DNA of 64,000 nucleotides, from NCBI GenBank assembly GCA_011317545.1, contig WUJK01000011.1:1255501-1319500 (forward strand). Direction: 5' to 3'. Origin of the DNA: Coniella vitis. Lineage: Eukaryota; Ascomycota; Sordariomycetes; Diaporthales; Schizoparmaceae. The translations under genes and the position numbers were made by a program. The notes below the pieces were generated by a model. It was not told where the DNA came from. It made no database searches and saw only the letters and a list, made by a program, of their open reading frames with translations. Of the stretch, positions 45,986 through 56,393 are shown piece after piece; positions within the stretch are counted from its first letter, which is position 1; every line of letters starts with the position of its first letter.

Positions 45986-47211
45986 ATGTATTCCAATGCG
46001 ACGTTGGGCGAGCACACCGCCAGTATCTACATATTTGGCGATCAGACGGACGACTTCCGTGCAAGCATCCGAGCTCTGCTCCGCGTGAGGCCAAATCCTA
46101 TCCTCCAATCCTTCTTGACGGCCTCATACAGCTCGATACGAGCTGAGATTCTACAACACCCAGACAGCACTGCGCAACCAAGTTTCTCGAACCTCCTCGA
46201 GCTTCTAGATGTTGCCTTGGAGGGCCCTCAGGCCGTGGCACTCGACCATGCTTTGGCCACAATATGCCACTTTGGGCTGTTCTTGGAAAGGTGTGATGGG
46301 TTGCGAGGGTGCTATCCTGATCCGCACACGACCAAATATCTGGGCATCTGTACTGGTTCTCTTGCCGCAGCCGCCGTTGGGTGTTGCTCTTCGCCGTTGG
46401 AACTACTCCCCATAGCGGTTCGAACGTGCCTTCTTGCGTTCAGAGCAGGCGCATACGCCGGGGAACAAGCGTCGCTTTATGGCGTTGGTGGAAATGGCGA
46501 CAAGTCCTGGGGGATGGCCGTCCCGGACGTGACGCTTGAGGACGCTTCTCAAATCATTCGGGGCTATTCTTCCACACAGGTGAAGTTTCTTGCTCCTTGC
46601 CCCCCTCCTGAAGCAAGACAACTTGGAGTAAACATTGATAAAAGCTCTGGTAGAACTTGCCTACGGAATCCCAGCCATACATCTCGTGTGTTTCGCTTCG
46701 AGGAGTGATGATTAGTGGCCCGCCCGCTATTCTTCAGGAACTCCGCGAAGCCAGGCGCTTTCGGACTACGGCAGTGTTGCCTCTGTATGCTCCCTATCAT
46801 GCACCAAACCTCTACGACGATTCTGAAATCTTGCGACTGGTTGATCAATGCAATTTCCATCGAGAGGAAGAGCTTTGCCAACAAGGTGACATCCCTAGCT
46901 CTGACAGCATTGGAGAGCCAGTACCCTCGGGATTAGAAAGGGCACTACGACAAGCTTTGAAAGATATTCTTGTCAATCGAGTCGACTTTGCCACTCTGCT
47001 TGATGCAATAAGGAGCCATCTGCAGTCGTCCAAAGCAGCAAAGGGGGCCGTAATCCCCATAGCAAGCAGCGCGGCGTCCAACATCTCCCGGGCACTGGCG
47101 TCAGAGCCTGGCGTCGCCACGGTGGAACTGGTCCAAGAAACAGTCCAGCCATACACTTACGACGAGGTTCGCAGCGCTCCCCAGCAACACAGCCCGCTGC
47201 CCGAGATTGCC

Positions 47212-47273
47212 ATCGTGGGCATGGCCTGTCGCCTGCCCCAGGCCGCGGGTGTTGACGAGTTCTGGGAACTGCT
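47212..47273 (+). repeat. KS-start segment, source copy of a 62-bp duplication
   Basis: These 62 bp at the start of the KS domain recur at 48551-48612 with one mismatch (GTT/GTG), in the same orientation and reading frame. Confidence 0.95.
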
Positions 47274-48550
47274 CCGCAAGGGGCTTGACGTGCACGCGGT
47301 CGTCCCGCCGACGCGATGGGATGCCGCAACTCATGTCGACTGCTCGGCCAAGCCGCGCAAGAACACGAGTGCAACGCCGTATGGCTGCTGGCTCGAAGAC
47401 CCAGGCCTCTTCGACGGCAGGTTCTTTGGCATGTCTCCGCGCGAGTGTGACCAGGTGGATCCTGCGGCGCGACTGGCTCTCCTGACGACGTATGAAGCGA
47501 TGGAGGATGGTGGGATTGTTCCTGGTCAGCGGTCTACACGGCTTGATCGGGTGGGTGTCTGGTATGTTTCGTCTTTCTTTTTTCCTTTCCTTCTTTTTTT
47601 CTTTTTATTTTCTGTGGCATATCTCATTTGCCCGTTCCACACCCTTTGGAATCGCTTTTTATACTGAACCGAGAGACTCGGCAACTCAGCTACGGCGTGA
47701 CGAGCAATGACTGGATGGAGACGAACTCTGCCCAAGACATCGACACCTATATGATTCCAGGAGGCAACCGGGCCTTTATCCCAGGCCGCATCAACTACCA
47801 CTTCAAGTTCAGCGGGCCCAGTCTCGCCATTGACACGGCGTGCTCTAGCAGTCTGGCCGCAATCCACACTGCCTGCAACATTCTCTGGCGAGGCGAGGCG
47901 GACACCATGATTGCCGGCGGAACCAACATCCTCACCAACCCCGACTTCACGGCCGGCTTAGACCGAGGACGCTTCCTCTCGCGGACCGGTGGATGCAAGA
48001 CATTCGATGACGAAGCGGACGGCTACTGTCGGGGGGAAGGTAAGAAGTTTGCGCTTTGTGTCACAGTCCCCCAGACGAAATCTGGCATCGCTTCCCTGTT
48101 ATTAACGAGTGATCAGGTGTGGCCACCCTCATTCTCAAACGGCTGGACGACGCCATTGCAGACGGCGACAACATCAAAGGCACGATTCTGAACATTCTCA
48201 CCAACCACTCTGCCGAGTCCGAGTCCATCACGCGGCCGTCTCTGCAGGCGCAAAAAGCCATCTTCGCCAAAGCGCTGGATGGCCTCAGCCCGCTCAACGT
48301 CAGCTACGTCGAGATGCACGGCACAGGGACCCAGGTAGGCGACGCCACCGAGATGAACTCTCTGCTGGAGGTTGTAGCGCCCGCACGCGGCCCTCAACGC
48401 CGGTCAGAGCCGGCAGAGAGCGTGTACTTGGGGTCGGTCAAGGCCAACGTCGGCCACGGCGAGGCCGTTGCCGGGGCCACCGGCTTGATCAAGCTGCTCC
48501 TGATGATGGAAAAGAGCGCCATACCGCCGCACGTGGGCATCAAGACCAGG

Positions 48551-48612
48551 ATCGTGGGCATGGCCTGTCGCCTGCCCCAGGCCGCGGGTGTGGACGAGTT
48601 CTGGGAACTGCT
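48551..48612 (+). repeat. KS-start segment, second copy at the PKS breakpoint
   Basis: This matches 47212-47273 at 61 of 62 bases. Its left edge joins the last conserved KS residues (IKTR) and its right edge is the exact border with AT-rich repeat DNA. Confidence 0.95.
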
Positions 48613-49338
48613 AAAATCCCGTATATTAGATACTATATAGCGTTTACCCCTAGCTAAAGGCTACTATACTCTAACGAGGCGTAGGTACCTTATCGTATAC
48701 TACTTAGGAGTAACGTATATATATTTATCTATAGAATAAGCGATCAAGTTCGTAGTATATAGAGTATTACTATAGATCGTTTCTTTACTTAATAGCGGGT
48801 TATCTTTTATTTTTAAGTATTTTATAGGACGAAGTATAGCTTATTTTATTTTCCTTTCCGTCTCGCGTTTCTAAGCAGCCTATTATAGTTAGATCTTTCT
48901 CTTTCTTCGTTCTTTTCGTTCTTAATACTTCTATTCGTCTATATACCTTCTTTCCTTCTAGTATTAAACTACTACTCGGCTCTAGAAGTATAACTATAGT
49001 TTTCCTAATCTCTATTCCCTTATCCCTATTTATAAATAAGTACTATATTTACTATAACGGTTACTATAAATAACTAGCGTTTATAAGCGAGACGATACTC
49101 TTTATAATTTATCTTTAAATAAGTATATAAGAGACGAGAAAGTTTTAGACTATTAAGAAGACTACTCGTTTAAGTAAAGTACTAACCTATAAGATATAAA
49201 AATAGGCTTTAGAGATCTCTTGGTAGGACTTATACTCGTACTCCTTAGCCAGAATACTAGAGCAGTAAACCTAATAGTAGCTAAAGTAAATCACCGCTTA
49301 CAGCCAATATCAGACAGAAGCTATAACTAAACAGAACC
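48613..49338. other. AT-rich, RIP-like DNA of unknown origin
   Basis: Composition drops abruptly to AT-rich at 48613, with TpA excess and few CpA/TpG. No PKS domain is readable in any frame, and it does not match the chromovirus LTR. It is probably another degraded repeat or filler. Confidence 0.5.
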
Positions 49339-49449
49339 CAGGGCCAGTATCTCTTCTATACCACCAACGGCACCCAGTTCTCCATCAAGGGCGTAGCCTA
49401 CCAATAAGGCATCGCGCCGGGCGGCGCATCCGAGTCCACCAACGCAACT
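49339..49449 (+). pseudogene. Fragment resembling a GH72 beta-1,3-glucanosyltransferase
   Basis: A GC-rich patch in AT-rich surroundings translates as GQYLFYTTNGTQFSIKGVAY, then Gln and a TAA stop, and continues GIAPGGASESTNAT. This resembles the N-terminal segment of mature fungal Gas/Gel glucanosyltransferases, which remodel cell-wall glucan. Only about 37 codons are present, with no signal peptide or catalytic region. The TAA lies where a Gln would be expected. It is a gene fragment, not a gene. Confidence 0.55.
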
Positions 49450-49689
49450 TTAATTTTAGTGAAGCTATTTCAATGCGAACAATATGCTAAGAAAAATGGA
49501 CCAAAGGAGAACCTCCACGCGTCCGGCATTCGATTAATTAGAGAACCCCCGACCCCCCCCCCCCAAGAATCGATGACAAGCAGAATAGGAGAAAGACCAA
49601 GAAGATAGACGCAAAGAAGTCAGATTCGTTCCATTATATAATCTTCCTCTTTGGGGGCATCTCATTATCTTGCCGAGTGATACCCTGAG
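49450..49689. other. Low-repeat spacer
   Basis: Mixed-composition sequence with a C11-like run near 49554-49564, between the GH72-like fragment and an LTR fragment. Nothing identified. Confidence 0.4.
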
Positions 49690-49917
49690 TGTTATGACCC
49701 ACGGTCATGCAGGTCACAGGAACAGGCCAGCGCAACCATATACCAGCAAATCGGAACCTCAACGGACCGATAGGGATCTCTTATATAACCAAATCACACA
49801 GGATGATATAGTTAGGGTTAGGGTTATACGAACTAATTAGGAATAGATTATTAAGATTATTAGATAATCTAGTAGAGCCGGATTATTAGGATCGCGAGAT
49901 AATCTAGATAATCTAGG
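49690..49917 (+). mobile_element. 5' part of a chromovirus-type LTR, variant subfamily
   Basis: It starts TGTTATGACC and follows the family LTR for about 110 bp, then diverges but keeps a TTAGGGTTAGGGTTA stretch near 49813. It is cut at 49918 by the inverted LTR of element B. Low RIP level. Confidence 0.8.
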
Positions 49918-50373
49918 TATAATAATCCTTACCTAAATCCCGGATTCTGGAAGTACCTATAAGTTGTATATTAGCAGGCGGGGAAGTATTATCTTTAAGT
50001 CTTCGTACGTTATCGAGCAATATTAAGTATTATAAATAATTAAGAGGGATTACCCTATTATATAAAATAATACTTAGATTTATAACTAAAGATTATAAGG
50101 AAAACTATTTAATAGCTAGGAAATCTATCGTCCTTATATCCTTCTATTATCCTATTTATTAATATATAGCCTATTTAAGCCTATTAATACCTATAATTAC
50201 CTATTAATTATCCGATAGGTAATAATAATCTCTTATAGGCTTTACCCTAACCCTAATTATATTATCCGTATTCCTTATATAAGAGATCCCTATCGGTTTA
50301 TTAAAGTTCCTACTTATTAGTATATAGTTACGTTAGCCTATTCCTATAACCTATATATTTATAGGTTATAATA
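49918..50373 (-). repeat. LTR of element B (3' LTR in element orientation)
   Basis: 456-bp inverted copy of the family LTR, starting TATAATAATCC and ending GGTTATAATA, both RIP-changed termini. Confidence 0.93.
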
Positions 50374-50459
50374 TTATCTCCCTTCTATAGATCTTTATCC
50401 CTAAAGATTATTCCTTATTCCTATAAGTAATCCTACCTAATATTCTTACTTTAGATTAT

Positions 50460-51166
50460 ATTTTCCTAATTCGTTATATCTTTTAGAATTATAAAATCGT
50501 ATACTATAAATCTATCCTTATCTTTATCTAAGAAGTATATTACTACTTTAAATCGTTTTATATATATCGAAACCTAAGGTTATAAAGTTATACCTTATTC
50601 GTTATACCTAAAGGAGGGGTTAGTATATAAGATAGTTAATAATATAAAAAGTTATATATAATATATTAAACGAAATCGTTTTTATAATACGTTATAAGTA
50701 CTAATATCCTTATATAAATGGTTTTTTCTTAGTAGTTCTTATTATATTAATATTAACTCTTTCCTTAGTATCTAAGATTAATAATAAATTAATACGTTTA
50801 GATAATTATAAGTTAGAGGAGGAGGAGCGTTTACTTAAGCGTTAAAGGGAACTTACTAATATATAAACCTATTTAATAAAGACTTTAGCTAGATTATTTC
50901 GTTTAAAAAAGTAATAATAGTTTCTTTAGGAGAAGGGTATAAAGTTAGTAAATATTAGTTTAAAAGAGGAGGAGTATAAATAAGTTATTAAGGCTATTTA
51001 AACTATAATTACTAAGGAGGCTATTCTATTTATATAAGATCCTTCGTTTAAAAGTACGAATTAGAATATATTAGCAGCGCCTAACGCTACGATTAATTAA
51101 TCCGGATTCGATTTAAGGATTCCGAGTATAGGTAATTCTTAATAAGGGGTCTAATTATTCCTATAA
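50460..51166 (+). pseudogene. Antisense accessory reading frame in element B
   Basis: Counterpart of the 26226-26930 frame of element A, at the same distance from the LTR and antisense to the element. The hydrophobic segment and the Glu/Lys-rich helical stretch are readable between RIP stops; it ends at a TAA at 51164-51166. Confidence 0.55.
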
Positions 51167-51193
51167 GTAGCTATTATAGTTAAAGATATAAGT

Positions 51194-51265
51194 AATCTTA
51201 TAGCTTAGTAATTAGAGTTCCTAGTTTCTTACTAAGAGGTCTAAGGTTCGATTCCTTATAATACC
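51194..51265 (+). other. tRNA-like sequence inside element B
   Basis: 72-nt counterpart of 26127-26198, with acceptor AATCTTA, D arm ending TTAGAG, anticodon-arm TTTCTTA loop, and T loop TTCGATT preserved. RIP changes weaken the T stem (TAAGG against CCTTA still pairs). Confidence 0.58.
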
Positions 51266-51879
51266 TTCTCTATCTAAGGCTATAATAGCTTTTTATTTTC
51301 GTATTCTTTAATAAGATCTAGGTATACGTTTTTTAATAGTTCCTAAGTATTTTCCGAATTATTATAATTTTTCTATTTGATAAGGTATTATTTTCCGTAT
51401 CTATATTTATATAAGTCGAGAATCTATTTAACTTTATATTATACTTATTCTAGTTCGATAATATCTATATTATACGAGAGTTTTATATCTATTAGTGCTA
51501 GTTTTAGGAGTAAAATATAGAAGACTAGGTATAAGCGTATATATAGGATTTCCAATTTATAGTTAACTAGTAAAATCTATCGTATAATTTTATAAAGTCC
51601 GAGTTTTTTATAATTAAGTTTATCGCTAAGTTTAATAGTTTTAATATTTTTACGGTTAAGGTAGACTTTATCTCCCTTTTATAGGATTAATCCCTTAATC
51701 CTTTTCTAATTAGCGTATTTCGTTATTTATTCTTTAATATCCTAAAGTATATATCGAGTATCTTTATATAATTATTTAATTCTTCTAGTATATTAGTCTG
51801 CCGTTTCTGCGTTTCTACCTAGTAGTATTTCGTAGTATACCGTAGGGTTATGTTTATAGAGTAGGCAGGGTTAGTAAAA

Positions 51880-52080
51880 AAGTTATTAGTTAAGTTAATT
51901 TACTAACTTTAACTTTTTTAAAAAAGTTAAGTTAATTTAGTAACTTTAACTTTTATTTTTTCTATTAACTTTATTTAGTTAAAGTTAATTATTAACTAAA
52001 TAAAGTTAATTTTATTAACTAAAGTTAGTTAAAGTTAATTATTAACTAAATAAAGTTAAAATTAAAAATCTTTTTTAAAA
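51880..52080. repeat. Left subterminal repeats of the hAT element
   Basis: Dense direct and inverted copies of AAAGTTAATTAACTTT-like words; the right end (63690-63956) has the same array. Such repeats are usual transposase binding regions. Confidence 0.8.
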
Positions 52081-52955
52081 AAGAAATAATATTAAGCTAT
52101 ATATATATAAAGAAAACTAACTATAATTCTTATCCTTCTATTAAATATTCGTTAGATTCGCCTTTATTTAATTTATCTTTAAATTCATTTAAAGAAGAAA
52201 TCTTCCAATTCTTTAAAAGAATTAGCTTTTTAATTGTTTCTGGATTTAAACGATTTCTAGATTTAGTAATAATATTATTACTAATCGAGAATATTCGTTT
52301 AATAGAAGCAGAAGTAGCTGGAATAGCTAAATATCGTTTAGCAATTATAGCTAAAATAGGATATTTTAAATTATTATTCTTCTAAAACTTTAAAATATCA
52401 ACCTATATAATATATTTAAATTAGTATTAGAATAATAAAAATATAAATTAATAAAGAAATACGTACTGCTTCGTGTTCTTCTATATCGAGGAAATAATTC
52501 TGAATTTCGTCGTTATTTTGGGTTTTACCCTTTTTATTAAATAATTCCGTATCGGAATCGTAATCGGAATCAATATTTATATTAGATTCAGAATCTGACG
52601 ATACTCTATATATATCGTCGATTTGATTATCTAATATAGGCTTTAATCTAATAATAAATTAGTAAATATATTTTAAAAACTTTATATTTATTAAAACTTA
52701 CTCGAGATATTCTTTTCGTAAAAGATTAATTATATCTTTATCTATTAAAGAATAATGATATAATAATCTATTAGGCTTAAAATAGCTTAATTTTAGCCTA
52801 GGATCGAGAATATAGCTAAAGATATAAGCCTTATATTTTTCCAAATTCTCTTTAGTTAATTCTCTTGGAAAGTTTTTCTCTAATTTTAAAATTCTAGCTG
52901 TTATAGAATTTGAAAACGATTCGAGAAGAGGTTTCTATATATATTAATATTAATA

Positions 52956-53155
52956 TAGGGCCAGGGATAGGGATAGGGCTAGGGATAGGGATAGGGCTAG
53001 GGCTAGGGATAGGAATAGGGCTAGGGCTAGGGATAGGGCTAGGGATAGGGATAGGGCTAGGGATAGGAATAGGGCTAGGGATAGGGATAAGGATAGGGAT
53101 AGGGATAAGGATAGGGATAGGGATAAGGATAGGGCTAGGGTTAAGATTAGGGTTA
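52956..53155 (+). repeat. Telomere-like hexamer array in a transposase intron
   Basis: About 32 degenerate copies of ATAGGG, CTAGGG and TTAGGG type units on the plus strand, inside the intron 52935-53162 of the minus-strand transposase gene. The plus-strand Gly-Ile open frame across it is an artefact. Confidence 0.9.
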
Positions 53156-55172
53156 AACTTACGAAAGCTTCTATTCTTTCTATTTTTCGATTAAATTCGT
53201 TATAAATATCTTCGAGTTTAGAGAATATTTTATATATATAAAATAACCCCCTAGATATCGTAGTTGAAACTTCGGCTTAAAGCTTAATAATAGGCTTATA
53301 AAATATTTCAAATGTTTTTTTAATTTGAGATATTATAAACTATTCAGTTGAATTAAAGAATATAGCTTTATATTCTTTATTTTTCGTAACCTAATTTATA
53401 AAAGTTAAAGGATCTTTTAATTCTAAAAGAACTTTAAGCATTTTATAAGTCGAATTCCATCGAATAGCGTTATCTATTTAAATAATTAGCTTTATAAATA
53501 ATTAATATAATAAAGAAATAATATATACCTAAAGGAATTCGAGAAATATTATATTCTTTAATTAATTTGCCTTCTTTTTTATTTCTTGAAATACCTTCTA
53601 ATAAAAGGTTTCGAATTTCGGTGGTATATTTTGTTAAAACAGCTATTCGACGAACTCGAGTAATAAAGCCTATATATATATATATATATTAGTTTAATAA
53701 TATAAGAATAATATAGATTTTTACTTACTTTTAGGAATTGGAGGCGATTCGAAAGTTATATTCTCTCTTTCTAATCGTTAAATTTGATTATTTGTATAAA
53801 ATAATATATATTCTTCGGTATTAGAATTCGATATAAATTCTTTAAGAATATCTTACGTTATAAGGTTAATTATATGCGCTAAGTATCGAATATCGTTAGT
53901 AAATTCGTATTTATTAATCGATTTAAAATTACTTTTAAACGATTAAATAAATATAGTATTATTTAATACGTTATCTCTAGTAATACTATAATATTATATT
54001 AGTATAAAAAAGTAAAATAAATAAATAAAATAGAATATTTAAATATCTAAAGATATTATCCGTTTAAAGAGCGGAATAAGAGCTTATAGCTTTAATAAAT
54101 TCGTCGTATATATAAATACCCGTATACTATTCAATAAGCTCTTCGAAAGCAATTAACTTATAAATTAATTCGAAATTCGAATTAATATAAGTAATTATAA
54201 TTCCAATATACGAATTCTGGGCATTAGAAGTCCAAATATCGAATATAAAGGAGAATTTTCCGTATAGAAGGCTATGCGAATTTAATTCGTTATTTAAGTT
54301 AATTAACGAATTTTCGTAATAAGTATCGAGGATAGATTGAATCTTTCGTCGATTGATAATAGGGTGGGATCTATATATATTTATTAATATATTAAAGTTA
54401 ATATTAATATAAATATTAGAAACCTTACCGATTATAATAAGATAATAAATCTTGAAAAGATTGTGAATCGATAATATTAAAAGAAAGGTTATTTTCGATA
54501 ATAAAATTAAGAATCTTTTTATAAGCTTCTTCGTCTTGAAAATAATTATTTTCGGTATTATTTCGAGGGCGTTTATTCGACGAAAAGAATTCTTGAATAG
54601 AGGGAATATTATTTTCTAAAATAGGTTAATATATTATACTTTCTCTTTATTTCTATAATAAAACGGGCTATAGAGAAGCGAAGTATATATATAAAAGAGT
54701 TAAGGCCCTTAAAGGTATTTTAAAAAGAAGTAAAGTTAAAAAAGAATAAAAAGAAATATAATATATTAAGTAAATGCGTCCACTTACTTTTTTGGCGAGT
54801 TTTTTCACTAGCTTTATTATAAGCTATATTTAAGTGTTTATATTGATAATAACGAGCGAAATTCGACGATTGGAAAGTGATTATTTTTTCGATTTTCGTA
54901 TAACCGCAGCTAGAAGAAATATTAATAAAAGAATAATAAATAATAGAAATATAAACTTACGTAGTATAGGTTATTTGCATTTTTCGATCTTCTCCAAGGG
55001 TAAGGGGTAAAAGCTTCCGTATAAATAACCTATTTTTAAATATATAAATAGGAGATTCGTTATCTAATTTAAAAGCGAATTTAGGGGAGTTATAAGAGAG
55101 TTTTTTAGTTTTTTTAAAAGATATTTGAGAATTTATAGTTTCTTCAGAAAACGAAAGATTCTCCGAAGAAAG

Positions 55173-55227
55173 AGGGTTAGGGATAGGGATAGGGCTAGGG
55201 CTAGGGTTAAGGTTAGGGCTAGGGTTA
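55173..55227 (+). repeat. Second telomere-like hexamer array, within transposase exon 1
   Basis: About nine TTAGGG/ATAGGG/CTAGGG units. On the minus strand they encode alternating Pro with Asn, Ser, Ile or Leu in the transposase N-terminus. A further CAGGGTTAGGGTTA lies at 55330-55343. Confidence 0.85.
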
Positions 55228-55483
55228 AAAGGGGGAAGTAAAGAGGATAAAGAAGGGGAAATAGAGCGACAAGATAGCGAAGAATGGATAGAAGACGATA
55301 TTTTATAAATATAAATATTTATAAGGAGCAGGGTTAGGGTTATAGAGTAATAGTATAGATAGTTAGATAAGATATCTTAATAATAAAAAAAGGAAGAAAG
55401 AAAGAAAAATAAAGAAAGAAAGAAAGCAATATATATAATTAAAGAAATTCGGAAATTCGGATTCTTTTCTTTCTATTCGGAGT

Positions 55484-55851
55484 TTTATTATTTACCGAAT
55501 TTATAAGCCTATAGTATATACGTAAGCCTATTCGTAGGCCCTCGGATCTTTAATATTTACCGAGTTTATAAGCCTATAATATATACGTAAGCCTATTTGT
55601 AAGCCTTCGGGTTTTTAATATTTCCCGGATTTATAAGCTTATAGATTATAGTATATACGTAAGCCTATTCGTAAGCTTTCGGGTTTTTAATATTTCCCGG
55701 ATTTATAAGCCTATAGATTATAGTATATACGTAAGCCTATTCGTAAGCTTTCGGATTTTTAATATTTACCGAATTTATAAGCCTATAGTATATACGTAAA
55801 CCTATTCGTAAGCTTTCGGGTTTTTAATATTTCCCGGATTTATAAGCCTAT
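55484..55851. repeat. Tandem minisatellite, unit about 66-72 bp
   Basis: Six units of a TTTATAAGCC..ATACGTAAGCC..TTCGGGTTTTTAATATT type. The array is interrupted by element C and continues with about four more units at 63428-63690, so it existed in the hAT element before the insertion. Confidence 0.85.
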
Positions 55852-56307
55852 TATAATAATCCTTACCTGAATCCCGGATTCTAGAAGTACCTATAAGTTA
55901 TATATTAGCAGGTAGGGGAGTATTACCTTTAAGTCTTCGTACGTTATCGAGTAATATTAAGTATTATAAGTAATTAAGAGGGATTACCCTATTATATAAA
56001 ATAATACTTAGATTTATAACTAAAGACTATAAGGAAACCTATTTAGTAGCTAGGAAATCTATTATCCTTATATCCTTCTATTATCCTATTTATTAATATA
56101 TAGCCTATCTAAGCTTATTAATACCTATAATTACCTATTAACTATCCGATAGGTAATAGTAATCTTTTATAAGCTCTACCCTAACCCTAATTATATTATC
56201 TATATTCCTTATATAAGAAATCCCTATCGGTCCGTTAAGGTTCCGATTTATTAATATATAATTACGCTAACCTATTCCTATAACCTATATATTTATAGGT
56301 TATAATA
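55852..56307 (-). repeat. Left LTR of element C (3' LTR in element orientation)
   Basis: Direct repeat of 62967-63422; starts TATAATAATCC, ends GGTTATAATA. Confidence 0.93.
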
Positions 56308-56393
56308 TTATCTCCCTTCTATAGATTTTTATCCCTAAAGATCGTTCCTTATTCCTATAAGTAATCCTACCTAATATTCTTACTTCGGATTAT

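Larger units (their letters stand above)
45986..48640 (+). pseudogene. Non-reducing polyketide synthase, truncated after the KS domain
   Basis: Four exons (45986-46579, 46654-47561, 47690-48039, 48117-48640) give 791 residues. The SAT starter-unit domain fills the N-terminal 340 residues: GICTGS with nucleophile Cys122, and His247 in YHAPN. The KS domain starts at about residue 382 (EIAIVGMACRLPQ). It has catalytic Cys552 in DTACSSSL, His685 in EMHGTGT and His731 in KANVGHGEA. SAT-KS order is diagnostic of fungal NR-PKS, normally 1700-2700 residues with AT, PT, ACP and often TE. Here, right after IPPHVGIKTR (residue 762), the protein jumps in frame to a copy of its own KS start (VGMACRLPQAAGVDEFWELL), then stops 8 codons later in AT-rich DNA. 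The remaining domains are absent, so no polyketide can be made by this copy. Introns and catalytic residues are otherwise intact and unRIPed. Confidence 0.92.
49918..51865 (-). mobile_element. Chromovirus element B, first segment (minus orientation)
   Basis: Begins with an inverted LTR (49918-50373), then the family's 3' internal region in reverse: polypurine tract, accessory antisense frame, tRNA-like sequence, chromodomain and the end of integrase. The sequence is broken at 51865 by the hAT element and resumes at 63971 with the exact next bases of the family, running out of the window. RIP is heavy. Confidence 0.92.
52130..55301 (-). pseudogene. hAT transposase gene, multi-exon, mildly degraded
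   Basis: Minus-strand exons are readable with GTAAGT donors and TAG acceptors. Exon 1 (from about 55301, where the expected ATG reads ATA) is Ser/Pro rich and ends LTLGEDRKMQITYTT. The next exon has a BED-finger-like segment (TFQSSNFARYYQYKHLNIAY). Then come ENNLSFNIIDSQSFQDLL, SFIFDIWTSNAQNSYIGII (catalytic-core Asp region) and IFSYILDPRLKLSYF. The C-terminal dimerisation domain reads YLAIPATSASIKRIFS and RNRLNPETIKKLILLKNW, ending at TAA 52130-52132. It has several stops or changes (ATA start, a stop after FEELIE), so it is probably dead. But long stretches remain open and the CpA/TpG loss is less severe than in the chromoviruses. One intron (52935-53162) consists mostly of telomere-like repeats. 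Confidence 0.85.

Noticed and set aside
48613..49300. AT-rich stretch considered as the RIP-mutated rest of the PKS
   Set aside because: No frame shows acyltransferase or other PKS motifs even allowing for C-to-T changes.
52910..53194. Plus-strand Gly-Ile-Leu repeat protein
   Set aside because: It is the translation of the telomere-like hexamer array inside a minus-strand intron.
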